The notes under the pieces are model-generated. The model searched no databases. It worked only from the letters and a program-made list of their open reading frames with translations, and was not told where the DNA came from. Shown here piece by piece: positions 10,244 to 20,274 of a stretch of 31,382 nt of DNA. Location: NCBI GenBank assembly GCA_905250885.1, contig CAJNOQ010001458.1, forward strand, positions 1 through 31,382, read 5' to 3'. Source of the DNA: Didymodactylos carnosus (taxonomy: Eukaryota; Rotifera; Eurotatoria; Philodinida; Philodinidae). Both the position numbers and the translations under genes were made by a program. The stretch's first letter is position 1. Each line of letters begins with the position of its first letter.

Positions 10244-11143
10244 ATGTACTTTACCAATGGTGAGAAAAAAATTGTTGAATTATGGCTCAAATATTGGTTT
10301 CTTATTTGTTTACTCTTGGTGATTTGTTTGGCATATATGTATCCTAATATTGGTAGAACGAATGGAATTCTTCATAGTGAATGGTCCATTACACCACCAT
10401 GTATTATTCTCGTGTTTTTTCTCAGTGGTTTACTATTAGAAACAAAACTATTCGTTCATGAAATTATTCGTATTCGTTTACATTTACTTGTTCAGATTTA
10501 TAGTCTGTCATTTATGCCTGCTATTGTCTATGGTTTAGCATTATTATATCTACGAACAATGGAACATTTATATTCATTCAACAAAACATTGATTGCTAGT
10601 ATTGTCATAACATCGAGCTTATGTACAACAATTTCAGGGAATGTTATTATGACAAAACAAGCAGATGGAAATGAATATTCAGCATTGGGAAATATTCTCG
10701 GTGTATTTATATCACCGGCTATCGTAACATTGTTCATGAAAAATCCACTCATCAGTCTTTTAATAGCAACTGAATATAATGTCACACCGAATAATCATAC
10801 AAATAATCTCAATCATACTTTAGACTATAAAAAGACATTGATTAACTTAGGATATACAGTTATACTCCCTCTTGTTGTTGGTCAAATATTTCAATTAATT
10901 TGGTCAGCTAGAATAAAAGCTCTTGCTAATAAACTTCAATTTCCTAAATTGTCCAGTGTACTATTACTGCTTATATTATGGTGCGTGTTTTGTAATGCAT
11001 TTGCCAACAAATCATTCAAGTTGATTTCTAAAACTGATTTGATTGTTCTTCTGATCATCCAAGTTCTAATTTATATTTCGTTCTCTCTGTTTATTATGAT
11101 TATTGCTCGATTACCATTGATTAATACTCTCTATTCTGAATAA
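10244..11143 (+). CDS. SLC10A7: SLC10A7/RCH1-like membrane transporter, C-terminally short
   Basis: A 299-residue polytopic membrane protein of the SBF-like family (SLC10A7, yeast Rch1), which acts in calcium homeostasis and glycosylation at plasma and secretory membranes. Visible family features: WFLICLLLVICLAYMYPNIG at the N-terminus, an ITPP…FFLSGLLLETK segment matching the family's FFxSGLxLKT, RLHLLVQIYSLSFMPAIVYG, a T-K-Q-A-D-G-N-E core (the family has TKAxGGNE), and ILPLVVGQIFQ. About eight hydrophobic segments are seen, against ten in a full protein of about 340 residues. The last two are missing after LPLINTLYSE. A short open stretch in another frame after the stop (GIPEMIFAND, about 11183-11212) may be their remnant. 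An acceptor-like TTCATAG at 10228 leaves room for an upstream exon. It may be a recently broken gene or a true short form. Confidence 0.75.
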   Translation: MYFTNGEKKIVELWLKYWFLICLLLVICLAYMYPNIGRTNGILHSEWSITPPCIILVFFLSGLLLETKLFVHEIIRIRLHLLVQIYSLSFMPAIVYGLALLYLRTMEHLYSFNKTLIASIVITSSLCTTISGNVIMTKQADGNEYSALGNILGVFISPAIVTLFMKNPLISLLIATEYNVTPNNHTNNLNHTLDYKKTLINLGYTVILPLVVGQIFQLIWSARIKALANKLQFPKLSSVLLLLILWCVFCNAFANKSFKLISKTDLIVLLIIQVLIYISFSLFIMIIARLPLINTLYSE

Positions 11144-12438
11144 AGTTCAAGAATGATTGTACTCTTAACATTACCTATGGTATACCCGAAATGATTTTCG
11201 CTAACGATGCGGTATATATGGGAGCTTAGTTCCTGCCTTCATTGGAAACTAGCATAGGCTTAAGTAAACTTTATTTCGCCGATCGAAACATAACGCTGTT
11301 TGAAATGTAAACCTCAACGTGAGTCATGAAAGCGAAATTTTCTGGAAAATCGATAGTGGTCTCTGACCAGAGAGTTACTGAGTCTTTAATGTAAGGGTAA
11401 TAAATACGATGTACAAGTTGGCATCCTCTCAAAGGATTTCTTCCCTGCAAATCTCCCTACTTCATTTATCATTAGAGTGTACAGGTGGTGCATTTCGAAC
11501 CCTTTCTACGAAACTGTGGTTAGTGGAATATAGGCATCAAAAACTCCCAGAAGAGTACTTCGTGGCTGATTCAGAACGTAACTTCCTGAAAATGTTGTCG
11601 GTGGAAAACAACTCAGAAAGCACGCTCTAAAAAGCTCTTAGAATCACCGAAATGAATCATGATCGTTTAGGCGTCTTCTCTCACTTCTTAGCACTTTCAT
11701 TTGCGCGCATCCTTTGCCTCTCCTCAATTTTTCTCTCTTTTCTCTTTTTCGATCAGAAAATAAACGTTGGACTGTGGGTTCATCTTCTCCAGAGAACAAA
11801 AAAGCATTTTATGATTTCTGGAATACAAAAAGTGAGCTGGAAAACATAAATCGACTGGAGAACATAAATCGGCTGGAAAACATGTTTCATGTTCTCCAGT
11901 TTTTCCGAGAACATGTACATTTTTCCAGCTTGTAGATTTTTAACTGTGTATAGCTGCTACATTCGTGCGTTCCAGTTCAAAAGTGTTGTAAAGCTGGATA
12001 CCTGATCTATTTAGCTCCGAAGATCACCCTTTTTTTTGGATAAAGTTTTTAAATGTTTGTCATACTCAACGAAAATTCTGTTAGGAAAGCGTTTCTCTTC
12101 GCTTGCACTCGACTAACTACAACTTCATACTATATATGAATTCACAGAATATATTTCAGGAAAATCCTACCGTAGATTATCTGTCTTCATCAGCATCGAC
12201 TTTTTTTAATTTTTGAAAAATCTTTCGCCCTTTGAAGTGCTTCGAAAGTACGTCACAGTAGAACTCTTCCCTTGCTAATGTTCAACCTGTGAACCTCCTA
12301 CCTGAACTTTGGCAAGAAATTATTCTCGTGACTCAACGTTGTTTTCAAGTACTCCTTCAGCCTCTGAAGGGATCTCATTATTTTTGTCGGTTGATAATGA
12401 ATGATGAGTTCTTGACTAAAATGTAACTTTCAGCAGCT
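11144..12438. other. Noncoding stretch after the transporter
   Basis: No domain-bearing open frame. From here on the base composition is less AT-rich than in 1-11 kb. Apart from a short tandem repeat at 11833-11885 I see nothing functional. Confidence 0.5.
11833..11930. repeat. 18-bp tandem repeat with inverted copy
   Basis: The unit CTGGAGAACATAAATCGG is present about 2.6 times (11835-11883). It is followed at once by inverted copies of its ACATG and CTGGAGAACATG words (11880-11930), making a potential hairpin. Confidence 0.7.
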
Positions 12439-12619
12439 CACGGCTGGACGAGTTAGAGCTTTTATTGAGTCACGAGTCAAAAACCAAATTCTCGAGTCGA
12501 GTCGGATCGAGTCACCGATTTTAACGAATGGCGTCAAGTCGGGTCACGAATCAGAAGTTTTTGGACGTGTTGCGGTCGAGTCGACTCCATTTTGACTCTT
12601 GTTGACTCGCCCAGCTCTG
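12439..12619. mobile_element. Small hAT-like MITE rich in GAGTC
   Basis: About 181 bp filled with GAGTC/GACTC words. The left end CACGGCTGGACGAGTT and the inverted right end CAGAGCTGGGCGAGTC are imperfect terminal inverted repeats of a type common in hAT-derived MITEs. The flanks do not show a convincing 8-bp duplication. Confidence 0.5.
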
Positions 12620-13485
12620 CAGCTCTCCATTCTCAAACACAAACGTCGAACTTTTTTGAACTTTACTAATACTTTTTCAAATCCGTTTGCAAACTTATTT
12701 ACAACTGACAAATTCGGGTGAAGCGGATAGTGACTGACCGGGGACCAAACACACAAAAACTAAAACGAGCTTTTACCCTCTCCCATCGAATTCTAGCCAA
12801 TAATGAAAACGTATCGTGTGACTTGAATCAGTTCTCATTCAATTCTACGGTCGGTTTGATCGTTCCAGTCTTGCCAAGATTAGATAGTGGACTCGGGTAC
12901 TGTCACCACAAGAAATTTTAGTACAATCGACGGGTAGAAGACTTTGATTGAGAAAGTGGACTTAATCCCAAATATTAAAACGTAAAGTAAGTGAAACCTT
13001 GGTGAGCTCCCCTACTTTTTCTGTTTTCTTGATGAGGGGAAAGCTAAGAAATGTGTTGAAAATTAATTTTCGAATGGAAATCAACGGAGAGTTGCTATCT
13101 CATCAAAAAATCGAGCATTAATAAATAATGGCCGGTGTAAATCGATCCCTTTCCAGTTAACTTTCACCCTGCCACCCCTTGAACGCCTATAAAAATAACG
13201 CTTTTCCTTATCTCTTCCTCGTCCGGTTTCGAACGTACTGCGACCTTTGTTTGAAGACATTCCCAGACGAGAGAGAGGCTTCGGGTTTTCAAACAAACAA
13301 AAACTGTTTCCCAAATTTTCTCCTTTCCCTAGCAACGCTTTTCCGTACAAGTAACGGTAAAGACTATTAGATCTTTTTACCTAACGTCCTTCACGGATGG
13401 CTCGAAAGTGCATACATGCCTATTAGAAACTGTACGTACACTGAGCTTCTGCGACCTATATTTCTGTAGCACTCCTCAAAAAAAA
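12620..13485. other. Noncoding stretch
   Basis: Open frames here (for example 12718-12921 and 13081-13350) have no recognisable domain and no coding-like pattern. I see no gene. Confidence 0.45.
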
Positions 13486-14043
13486 CTATAGAGAACAAAT
13501 TCTTAGATATTGATAAACTCTTTCAATATTCAACATCCACATTTTCTGAAAAACTTTTCCCTTCTGATAGTCAATATAAACCATGTCATAGCTTTTATCT
13601 CCATGTTTATACTAGAAGGTTTCGTCGGACAGATCATTTTGCTTCACAAATGTTCCTTCACTGCCGACAATTGCTTTGACCTGTTCTTTTGACATACCAA
13701 TAACTATTTTGTCGTACTGTGCGCTGGAAATTGGATAATGTTTTGAATTCAGATTGGATTGAGTCTTATGAGTTACCGTATTGTATTTAAAGAATAAATG
13801 AACCTGGCTACGTGAATCAGCACCTTGATAATCTACAAATTGACTGCCGTGAAATAAAGTTCCATTTTCACCTGGATTATTATTCAAGTATGATATGACA
13901 TGTTCACGAGTCCAGCCCATTTGAATGCCAAGAAATTGTTCATATGTGACGGTTTTAGATGGTTTTGATAGAGCTCGTGCAGTGCTACAGACGGTTGCAA
14001 TCCGTAAGTAGAATGCGGCGATAAGAGAGAAAATGGAAGACAT
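13486..14043 (-). pseudogene. BLIP-like secreted protein of bacterial type, one nonsense codon
   Basis: From ATG 14041-14043 the protein starts with a probable signal peptide (MSSIFSLIAAFYLRIATVCS, cleavage near ARA). It then has two repeats of the BLIP (beta-lactamase-inhibitor-like) fold signature: YEQFLGIQMGWTREHVISYL and AQYDKIVIGMSKEQVKAIVG, each with the F/Y-xxI-xxGM/W-T/S-xxxV core. The second repeat is cut by TAG at 13612-13614. In the same frame it continues with YKHGDKSYDMVYIDYQKGKV, which aligns with the end of repeat one, up to a real stop at 13486-13488. The lost residue is probably Trp (TGG to TAG). In bacteria such domains are secreted and bind partner proteins. There is no intron and no animal family I know of, so horizontal acquisition is likely. 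A longer in-frame Met exists at 14145 but would bury the signal peptide. Confidence 0.65.
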
Positions 14044-14516
14044 GTTTTGATGAAGTTTTATTTTTCGAAGGCTGGATGGACGTGTCTGTTTAAGTGAAAA
14101 AGAAGTGATGTTCTTCCTCCGTTTATCCGAGAGATATATACACATACATGGCGTCGGAGAAGAGAAGTCAAACCTGGACGATTATTGATTAATTAGAAAT
14201 TTATTGAAATAAAGCAAACAAAAGAAGTAAAACCAAGGTCGACTATACAGACGATATAGAAGAGGAAGAAAACAAAAGTGAGAGAATTGATCGTCTAAAT
14301 AGTGTGTGGCGCAGAGAGCAATAGGAAAGAAGGGAGCAATACGGACTAGACAAAAAAAAGTTCCGTTTTAAACTTTAAGGTCACTATATTGATCTTTAGG
14401 TATGGGTGATACCACCAATGACTATAGATATTTACCGTTCTAATGTTTTTTCAAATCGGGCCTAACCTCCTTTTTTGTAACTTTTCCAGATTCAGCGTGT
14501 TTATTGCATAATAATC
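14044..14516. other. Upstream region of the BLIP-like gene
   Basis: No coding sequence supported. It would contain the promoter and 5' UTR of the minus-strand BLIP-like gene; no clear core promoter element is visible. Confidence 0.4.
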
Positions 14517-15346
14517 GGTGCTCACAGCGTGCATTTTTCCGTAGAGCAGGCGGACATGAGCTTTTTTTTCTCCAGAAACTATTTTATCTCACTCCACTCA
14601 AGAGGAGGAATCGACCGGAAAGTGAAGAAATTATTTTCGAAGAAAAAAGTTTTTCATCGGTAAAAAACGATTTTTACTCTAGAAGGCCTATATTTCACTC
14701 TACAAGGGCTCTTTGTGCACATAATACATAATAAGTCATTCGACGCAATGTTTTACGGTGATTCCGAATGTGATCTTAGTTTTAAGAAGAAGTACACTTT
14801 TGTTGGAAAAAAAGTCCACACATCTCTAAAAAACCTCTGGGTTTTGGAAAATCCATAAAAAATGTTAGACAAAAAAGTAGCAAAAAGTTGCTTATACTGT
14901 AGATAGAGTAGGTCCTGCGAAACTTTCTCATGTAGTTAGAAGGCCTAGACGCGCCTAGCGCTTTTCAGCCCTGCCACTGCACTGACCCACCGCCGACGTG
15001 GGACCGTAGTAATTTAGACTATTAGACTTTTTGCGTTTCGTACAAGATACAAAGGAAATACCTTGCATTGTCGGAAGATGCAATAGGTTGTGCTGAATCA
15101 GACTCTGTCTTTTGAATAGAGTAATATTGCACGACTGTGAATAGGAATACGAATCTTTGCAGATGTTGTTATATTTGATGGCGATTTTTGTGAATGTTGG
15201 TACTCATCGAAGGAGTTCATTACTAGCCGATCGTTGTAAACCCTCGACAGCGCTTTTCAAGGTCTACATTTACTACTGTTCGAATTTAAAAAGCTCACTT
15301 TCGATTTTTGCTCAAATGTCCGCCTGAATGCCCGCTGTGAGGCGCC
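14517..15346. mobile_element. Possible nonautonomous element with imperfect terminal inverted repeats
   Basis: The left end (GGTGCTCACAGCGTGCAT then AGGCGGACATGAGC) and the inverted right end (GGCGCCTCACAGCGGGCAT then AGGCGGACATTTGAGC) resemble each other over about 45 bp, with a short extra piece in the left copy. The 830-bp interior has no transposase frame. No target duplication was found, so the limits are tentative. Confidence 0.4.
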
Positions 15347-15450
15347 AAAAGATTTCGTCAAAAAAAAGAACGCTTTCTGAAATCCTCGTCGTAATATGAA
15401 GTTCTTGCTTCGATTTAATCGGCCTGAAGAAAATGCCAATTCATTTTCAG

Positions 15451-15711
15451 GAAACTGTCACTTCGCATTCGTGATCCAAACTTTTTTCCCCAACAAAAAT
15501 CTCAACAATGGACCTGCCGCAGAGATCACTACTGAATTTATTCGCTGTGATGCAAAAGGTATTACAGATTCAATGTCTGAACCTAAGATTAAATATGACA
15601 GCGGAGTTCTGACGAAGAAGTACAAAACTTTAAAGATTATTTTTGATATTCCAGTGCGGAAGCGGGTATTCTTGGATGGATTCTTTGAAAAGAAACTCAG
15701 TACACTGTTGG
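15451..15711 (+). pseudogene. Candidate ectodomain exon of a single-pass membrane protein
   Basis: A 261-nt open exon lies between a TTTTCAG acceptor and a GTAAGTGG donor, phase 1 at both ends. It encodes about 87 residues (starting NCHFAFVIQTFF, ending FFEKKLSTLL) with no family I recognise. Its donor phase fits the acceptor at 17573, whose exon carries a membrane segment, so I infer both belong to one gene. The extracellular assignment is inference from its position before the membrane segment. Confidence 0.4.
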
Positions 15712-17572
15712 GTAAGTGGAGGACGCACTATCGAAGAGGTATTTTGAGTTTAAAACTCAGCAGATTAGAGTGAAAGAATAACATTCAATCTAGATATCAT
15801 ACTAATTTTGCATAAGATGTCCGCACAAGTTCCCGTTTGTTTTGCTGAAAAAACTTAATTCCTGCTGCGAAACGTTTTTTTTGGCTTATCAGCTTTTTGA
15901 GTTTGTCTATTTTTAAGACGATATCGAGAAAGTTCTGCAACAGTGCTTGTCACTAAAATGACGTGATAACAAGTTTCGACAGAAATAAGATAGCTACCGT
16001 AATTTTGTTTTCAGATGTGAAAGTACTTAGTTGACTCTCAGTACGAATCTATATGAAAAGCCAGTTTTCCAAATGGCGATGTTCTATGCCGTAATTTGCA
16101 AAAGCTTGCGAAACACCTAGTTTTAATCTACGCCTTTCTTTCACGCGTTTTATCATCGGCACTAGTCTTGTTACAAATGACTGTTTTCAATCTGAAAGAC
16201 TTTAGCTTTGTACCGATTTTCGTTTTGGAATTATAAACTTTTTAAATAGGTGTTCTTAAAATTCCTTACTGCACGCTTGGATCGTCTTTTGACCTAAAAC
16301 CAACAAGCACTCGATATCCTATGTCTATGTAGAAACGCTTAGAGTCCTTGAAGCGGATTTTTCATAAATCGAACTTATTAAATCCTTCATAACTCGTAAA
16401 CTTAAGTTTATAAAAATAACAATCGTTTGAGATTCGCACAGAATACCCTCCAAGTGTGAGTCTCGAGGATTCTGCAGGTCACGAGACATTTGTCGCGTCC
16501 GATTCATTTAACCTCACAGTTTTTCACATCTTCGGAAAAAAGCATGACGTGTTACGTATAATAAAAGCCATCCAGAAACGAAAAACAGCTTTCATCTGGC
16601 AAATTAGGGTTAGACACATATGAGGAAACGCTGAAAGCTGAAATTTGTCCTATGAAGCACTCGATATAGCATATAATGCATCTATTTTGAGGAAATTAAA
16701 ATTCTGATAATGTTATTTATTCAACTACTACTGAAATAAACTTATCAGCTCCTCCTAATCTACAAGATCCAAAAAAATTCTGATTCAACCAGATGAAAGA
16801 GGTCATCGCGAAACCTATGAAAAAGATATTTCAAAATTACCCAACGGTAGTTAGACGTTTTTGGAGGCGGAACCTTGATCTACTTGAAGCGAGCAGCTTT
16901 GTAGAAAAATGTGAACGACGCTTTTTTCGAGCGAAACTCCGTTGAACTTTTTCTATCGATAGGGCCGCACTTCTAGATGGGTGTGACTTTTTTTCAACAG
17001 TCAGGTGTACCAGCTATTGCACAGCTAGCAAAACTTTTGTTCTGGAGGATGCTTTTTTGAAAAGTCACCGCTGTTTCTAAATTACAAAAAGTTCAAAACG
17101 TGAGCTTTAGAAGAGTATTTTTTGCAATCTCTTCCGTCAACTGGTAGTCAGCATCGTGTATTAGATTCACAGGAGCGTATGCTTCTCTGTTCGCCGTATT
17201 TGCCGATTACCAAATCAAGTGCCGCGTTTTAACAAAACCAACCATTACATCTGGAGCAAAAGAAATCCAAGTTTGTGTCTCAGCTATAGCGTATGATGGA
17301 GTCAAAGTTTTCTGTGCCGACAAATTTTCCCATCTCCAAGCCCGTTTATATTCGATTTTGCCGCTTGATCTTTTGTATGTACTGTTTATGCACCGGGAAA
17401 AAACAGGGTTTTAATAACCTAAGTTTCACAGAAAAATTTACAGAAAATCTTTTCAGATCAGAACTTACTCGACGAAGAACCGACGTCGGTTCCAAAATTT
17501 TATTTTAAAGTCCACATCGGGCTCTAAACATCGGCATATCGACCTGCACAAGGTCGCTTCTAATTTATCTAG
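15712..17572 (+). other. Long noncoding stretch, probable intron
   Basis: No recognisable exon or RNA gene. If the exons at 15451-15711 and 17573-18066 belong together this is one intron of 1861 nt, similar in size to the long introns of the minus-strand helicase/PARP locus. Confidence 0.35.
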
Positions 17573-18066
17573 CTAAAAAGTAGAAGACCCTGATCGCTGG
17601 CATTATCGCCGGTCTCCTACTTCTTATTGCCATCTTAATTGGCGTCTACCTCTATACACCTTACCCTCGTCATCGTCAAGACCAAGCAACCGAAAGCAGC
17701 GGAAAGGCACGAGGTCGGTCATCAAATATAGATGATATAATTCGTCCTGTGAGCAGTGCCGTTGATACGACTCGAGCCTCAGTTACAACTGACCTTTAAG
17801 ACGAAAAGAAGAAAAAGAAATATTTGGAAACTTCCATGGGAAGAGAGAGTATTATACCTGCAAAGGAAGAACCGATAGCCGGTCTTGAACCGCAAATTCC
17901 AATAGCTCAGCCGCCGTTTCTCCCTTTCCCGAACCGTCTGAACCGCGACCACAGCCAATTAAAATGCGATTTACATCACAACCGGACATGAAGCTACAGC
18001 GTCAGGAAAGTCGTGGAAAGAGAAGAGTTGGAAAATATTCGTTTGCGGAAGCGGAAGACTGAGCAG
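17573..18066 (+). pseudogene. Decayed single-pass transmembrane protein, C-terminal exon
   Basis: After an ATTTATCTAG acceptor the frame encodes a membrane helix (TLIAGIIAGLLLLIAILIGV) followed by a basic and then Ser/Thr-rich cytoplasmic tail. Three lesions are visible. TAG 17581-17583 lies three residues before the helix. TAA 17797-17799 follows TTDL, after which the same frame continues (DEKKKKKYLETSMG). A frameshift near 17930 follows, after which another frame gives PEPSEPRPQPIKMRF… to a stop at 18064-18066. Both stops are one transition from Gln codons. The layout resembles the end of a type I receptor, but I do not recognise the family. It converges with the PARP gene, whose 3' end is about 170 bp away. 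Confidence 0.5.
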
Positions 18067-18165
18067 ATGGAGTTGCTTTCGAGTTTTTGAAAAAAAAGGG
18101 TACGTACCTAGCCAGGAGAAACGTTATCTAGAAGTCAAGATGCACAACTGTAAGATTTACTTTTT

Positions 18166-18183
18166 TTTATTTATTTTTTTATT
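18166..18183 (-). terminator. Cluster of poly(A) signals for the PARP gene
   Basis: On the minus strand, 50-70 nt after the PARP stop, three AATAAA hexamers lie almost end to end in an A-rich run. This is the expected place and form of a polyadenylation signal. Confidence 0.55.
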
Positions 18184-18233
18184 AAAAAACTCTTGATTAA
18201 AGAAAACTTGCACACACACACTTCAAATCTGGA

Positions 18234-18499
18234 TTAAGTACGATAGGTAATTTTCAAATACGGTAGAGCCTGTCCATAGCGATAAACGATATATTCTATA
18301 GCACTAAAACCAGTTCCCATAACGCTGTGAAAATTCTTCGGGGCGGACACAAGCTTGTTATCTGTTGTGTTCATTGTATACTGTTTTCCGAGGAGGACAC
18401 GATTGTAGAACATACATCGATTGTTATTGTCGTTTGCATCAGGGGGTTCTGTATAACCGTGTGACTTTCTCGGATCATCAGCAAAATAAGCTCCATGAC
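18234..18499 (-). CDS. PARP catalytic domain, second half (last exon)
   Basis: This exon completes the ADP-ribosyltransferase fold begun at 20275. Spliced from the G of …NATGAWG it continues HGAYFADDPRKSHGYT, holding the second catalytic residue (Tyr of G-x-Y-F-A). It ends with FSAIEYIVYRYGQALPYLKI, where the Glu of EYIVY matches the third catalytic residue of PARP1-type enzymes. With the His in LFHGT of the previous exon this gives a complete H-Y-E triad, the arrangement of enzymes able to make poly(ADP-ribose). The acceptor is TTGTTCTAG at 18500-18508; frame and phase (1) agree with the upstream donor. The protein ends with LKITYRT at the usual end of the domain, so the C-terminus is intact. 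Confidence 0.88.
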
Positions 18500-20274
18500 C
18501 TAGAACAAAGCATGTGAAGGCTTGATTCTGGTAAGCTCTAATGGAGATTTGCCACTGTGCACATAGGCTTCGATTATTAATTTTAACCGCAGCTGGAAGG
18601 GGCAAAAATCCTTACTTTCCATCAAAAAGTAGTTATATGATTTGATTTGACCGGCCCACTTTTTGGAAACTCAATTTGATAAAAGATCGTTTCACTTATT
18701 TAAATTGTGAAACCTAAAAAAAGAACTCGCCAAAAGCTGACGTGGTTTAACTTTAGAAAGGACTTCTGACATGATCGGTTCACCGGCAGGAGCGCTAAAT
18801 CACATCTGACCGCATAGCCAAGTCCTGCGATTCTCATACTGCTACTTCATAAAAAGTAGAGCTTCTGTCGGGGAGCGTAAATCATAGATGTAACCGGTCA
18901 AGATTTTCTCGACCGGGCCGGTAACCGGTCGAAAACTTTCTGACCAGGCCGAGTCTATATATTTTCCTAGTGTGTAAGTGTAAAACCCTAACGACAGAGG
19001 AGTGTTAAGGCTTCTGGAAAAACACCGATAGCTCCAAAACCATGGATTTCCAAGATATCTCTTAGATTCAGTTTTTCCAAACTCGTTTTTACTTATGAAA
19101 ACATAGCCTCAGATCTTGGCTAGTGCAAAATGAAAACCGCAAGTCTCTATCTTTTATTCCCCTTGAGTTATTCAAAAAATAACTACCGGCCTTGTATTTT
19201 AGTGCCGATAATACTGCAACAAACATTGAAAAAGAAAGAAAAACAAACGGAATATTCACATAGTAGAGATTAACAGTCCTGCACTCGAAGACTGTTGACA
19301 GAAAAGAGAAAACCAAACTAACTTTCTTAATCTGAAACATGAAAAGCTTTGTTTTACTTAGCTCAGGAAATTCGTTTTCGACAAAGTACTAATTTTTCAG
19401 ACAAAAAAGGTTTTTTTTTCTCGACCGGCCGGTCAGAAATTCCTGACCAGCCGGTTGCCGGTACCGGTTACATCTCTGGTGTAAATGTCGGATAGCTCTT
19501 CTGTCGTGTTACCTTCATTTACAGTTAAATAAGAATAAATTGCAAAATTCAGTCTTGACCTAGGAAACCTTATTTTTGCTTTTTCATCTAGACTCATATA
19601 TTCTAAGATCATGTATCCGAAACAGGAACAACTAGGGTTTTTATCCTTTTTAGTTCCGCTTATGAGGGTTCTGAATTTTTATAGACTCGAAAAGTGGTCA
19701 TATATGACCACTATTTGATTAAAAGCTAATAAAAGGATGTAAAACATTATTTGAATAAGAGTAAACTACGTGGTCGGAGTTAGCGAAAACTCAGTTTTAT
19801 TAACTACTGAATATAAACCTTTGGTTTAATTCTATCGAAAAACTAATATTATCACAATAATTAGCGAACCGAATAATTCCTGTTCAGATACTTTTTGAAA
19901 CCCTAAATTTGTTTTTTTGTTAGAATATCTTTGGAGCTCGAAAATAAAAAAGTTCGTAAAAATCGAATTTGCTCACGCGCGTAAAGAGGGGCCGACAGTA
20001 AAAAACTCAGACGAATGTCTTTACATAAAAAATTAGGAGTATTTGTAAACTTTTTCAGGTTATTGTAAACCTCTAAAAAAATTTTATCTCTGCAAACTAG
20101 GCCATTCGTTTAAAAAGTTATCGGCAAAACAATGGAGTATCGATTCACAGATGGTGGGACGTACGTCAAAACTGATGCTGAGTTCAGCATATACTGGTAC
20201 ACTAGAATTCGATTTTTTGGATGTTTGTACTAACAATCCCTAAAGAATGTAGTTAGCTCTTACTTTCTACTCAC
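18500..20274 (-). other. 1775-nt intron inside the PARP domain
   Basis: GTGAGTAG at the 5' end and TTGTTCTAG at the 3' end, phase 1, between the two halves of the catalytic domain. The reading across is exact (GAWG|HGAYFADD). It contains the hAT-like MITE at 18883-19478; the rest shows nothing recognisable. Confidence 0.85.
18883..19478. mobile_element. Complete hAT-like MITE with 8-bp target duplication
   Basis: A 596-bp element with terminal inverted repeats CATAGATGTAACCGGT (left) and CAGAGATGTAACCGGT (right, inverted). The subterminal regions are rich in ACCGG. It is flanked by GCGTAAAT (18875-18882) and GTGTAAAT (19479-19486), an 8-bp duplication with one mismatch. CA-G-AG type ends and 8-bp duplications are typical of hAT transposons. 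There is no transposase, so it is nonautonomous. A second copy ends at 176. Confidence 0.8.

Noticed and set aside
13612-13650. A 36-nt intron removing the TAG in the BLIP-like gene (GTGAAG…CTTCTAG keeps frame).
   Set aside because: The removed 12 residues align with repeat one, and 36 nt is far below the intron sizes seen in this window.
15257-15439. Minus-strand 60-residue frame as a gene.
   Set aside because: It overlaps the end of a probable inverted-repeat element and has no domain.
4353-17799. A non-standard genetic code (UGA as Trp, UAA/UAG as Gln) could explain the in-frame stops.
   Set aside because: The long helicase and PARP exons use only TGG for Trp and CAA/CAG for Gln and contain no internal stops, and the VPS13 relic also uses TGG at other Trp sites. 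Frameshifts and missing exons accompany the stops, so decay is the better explanation.
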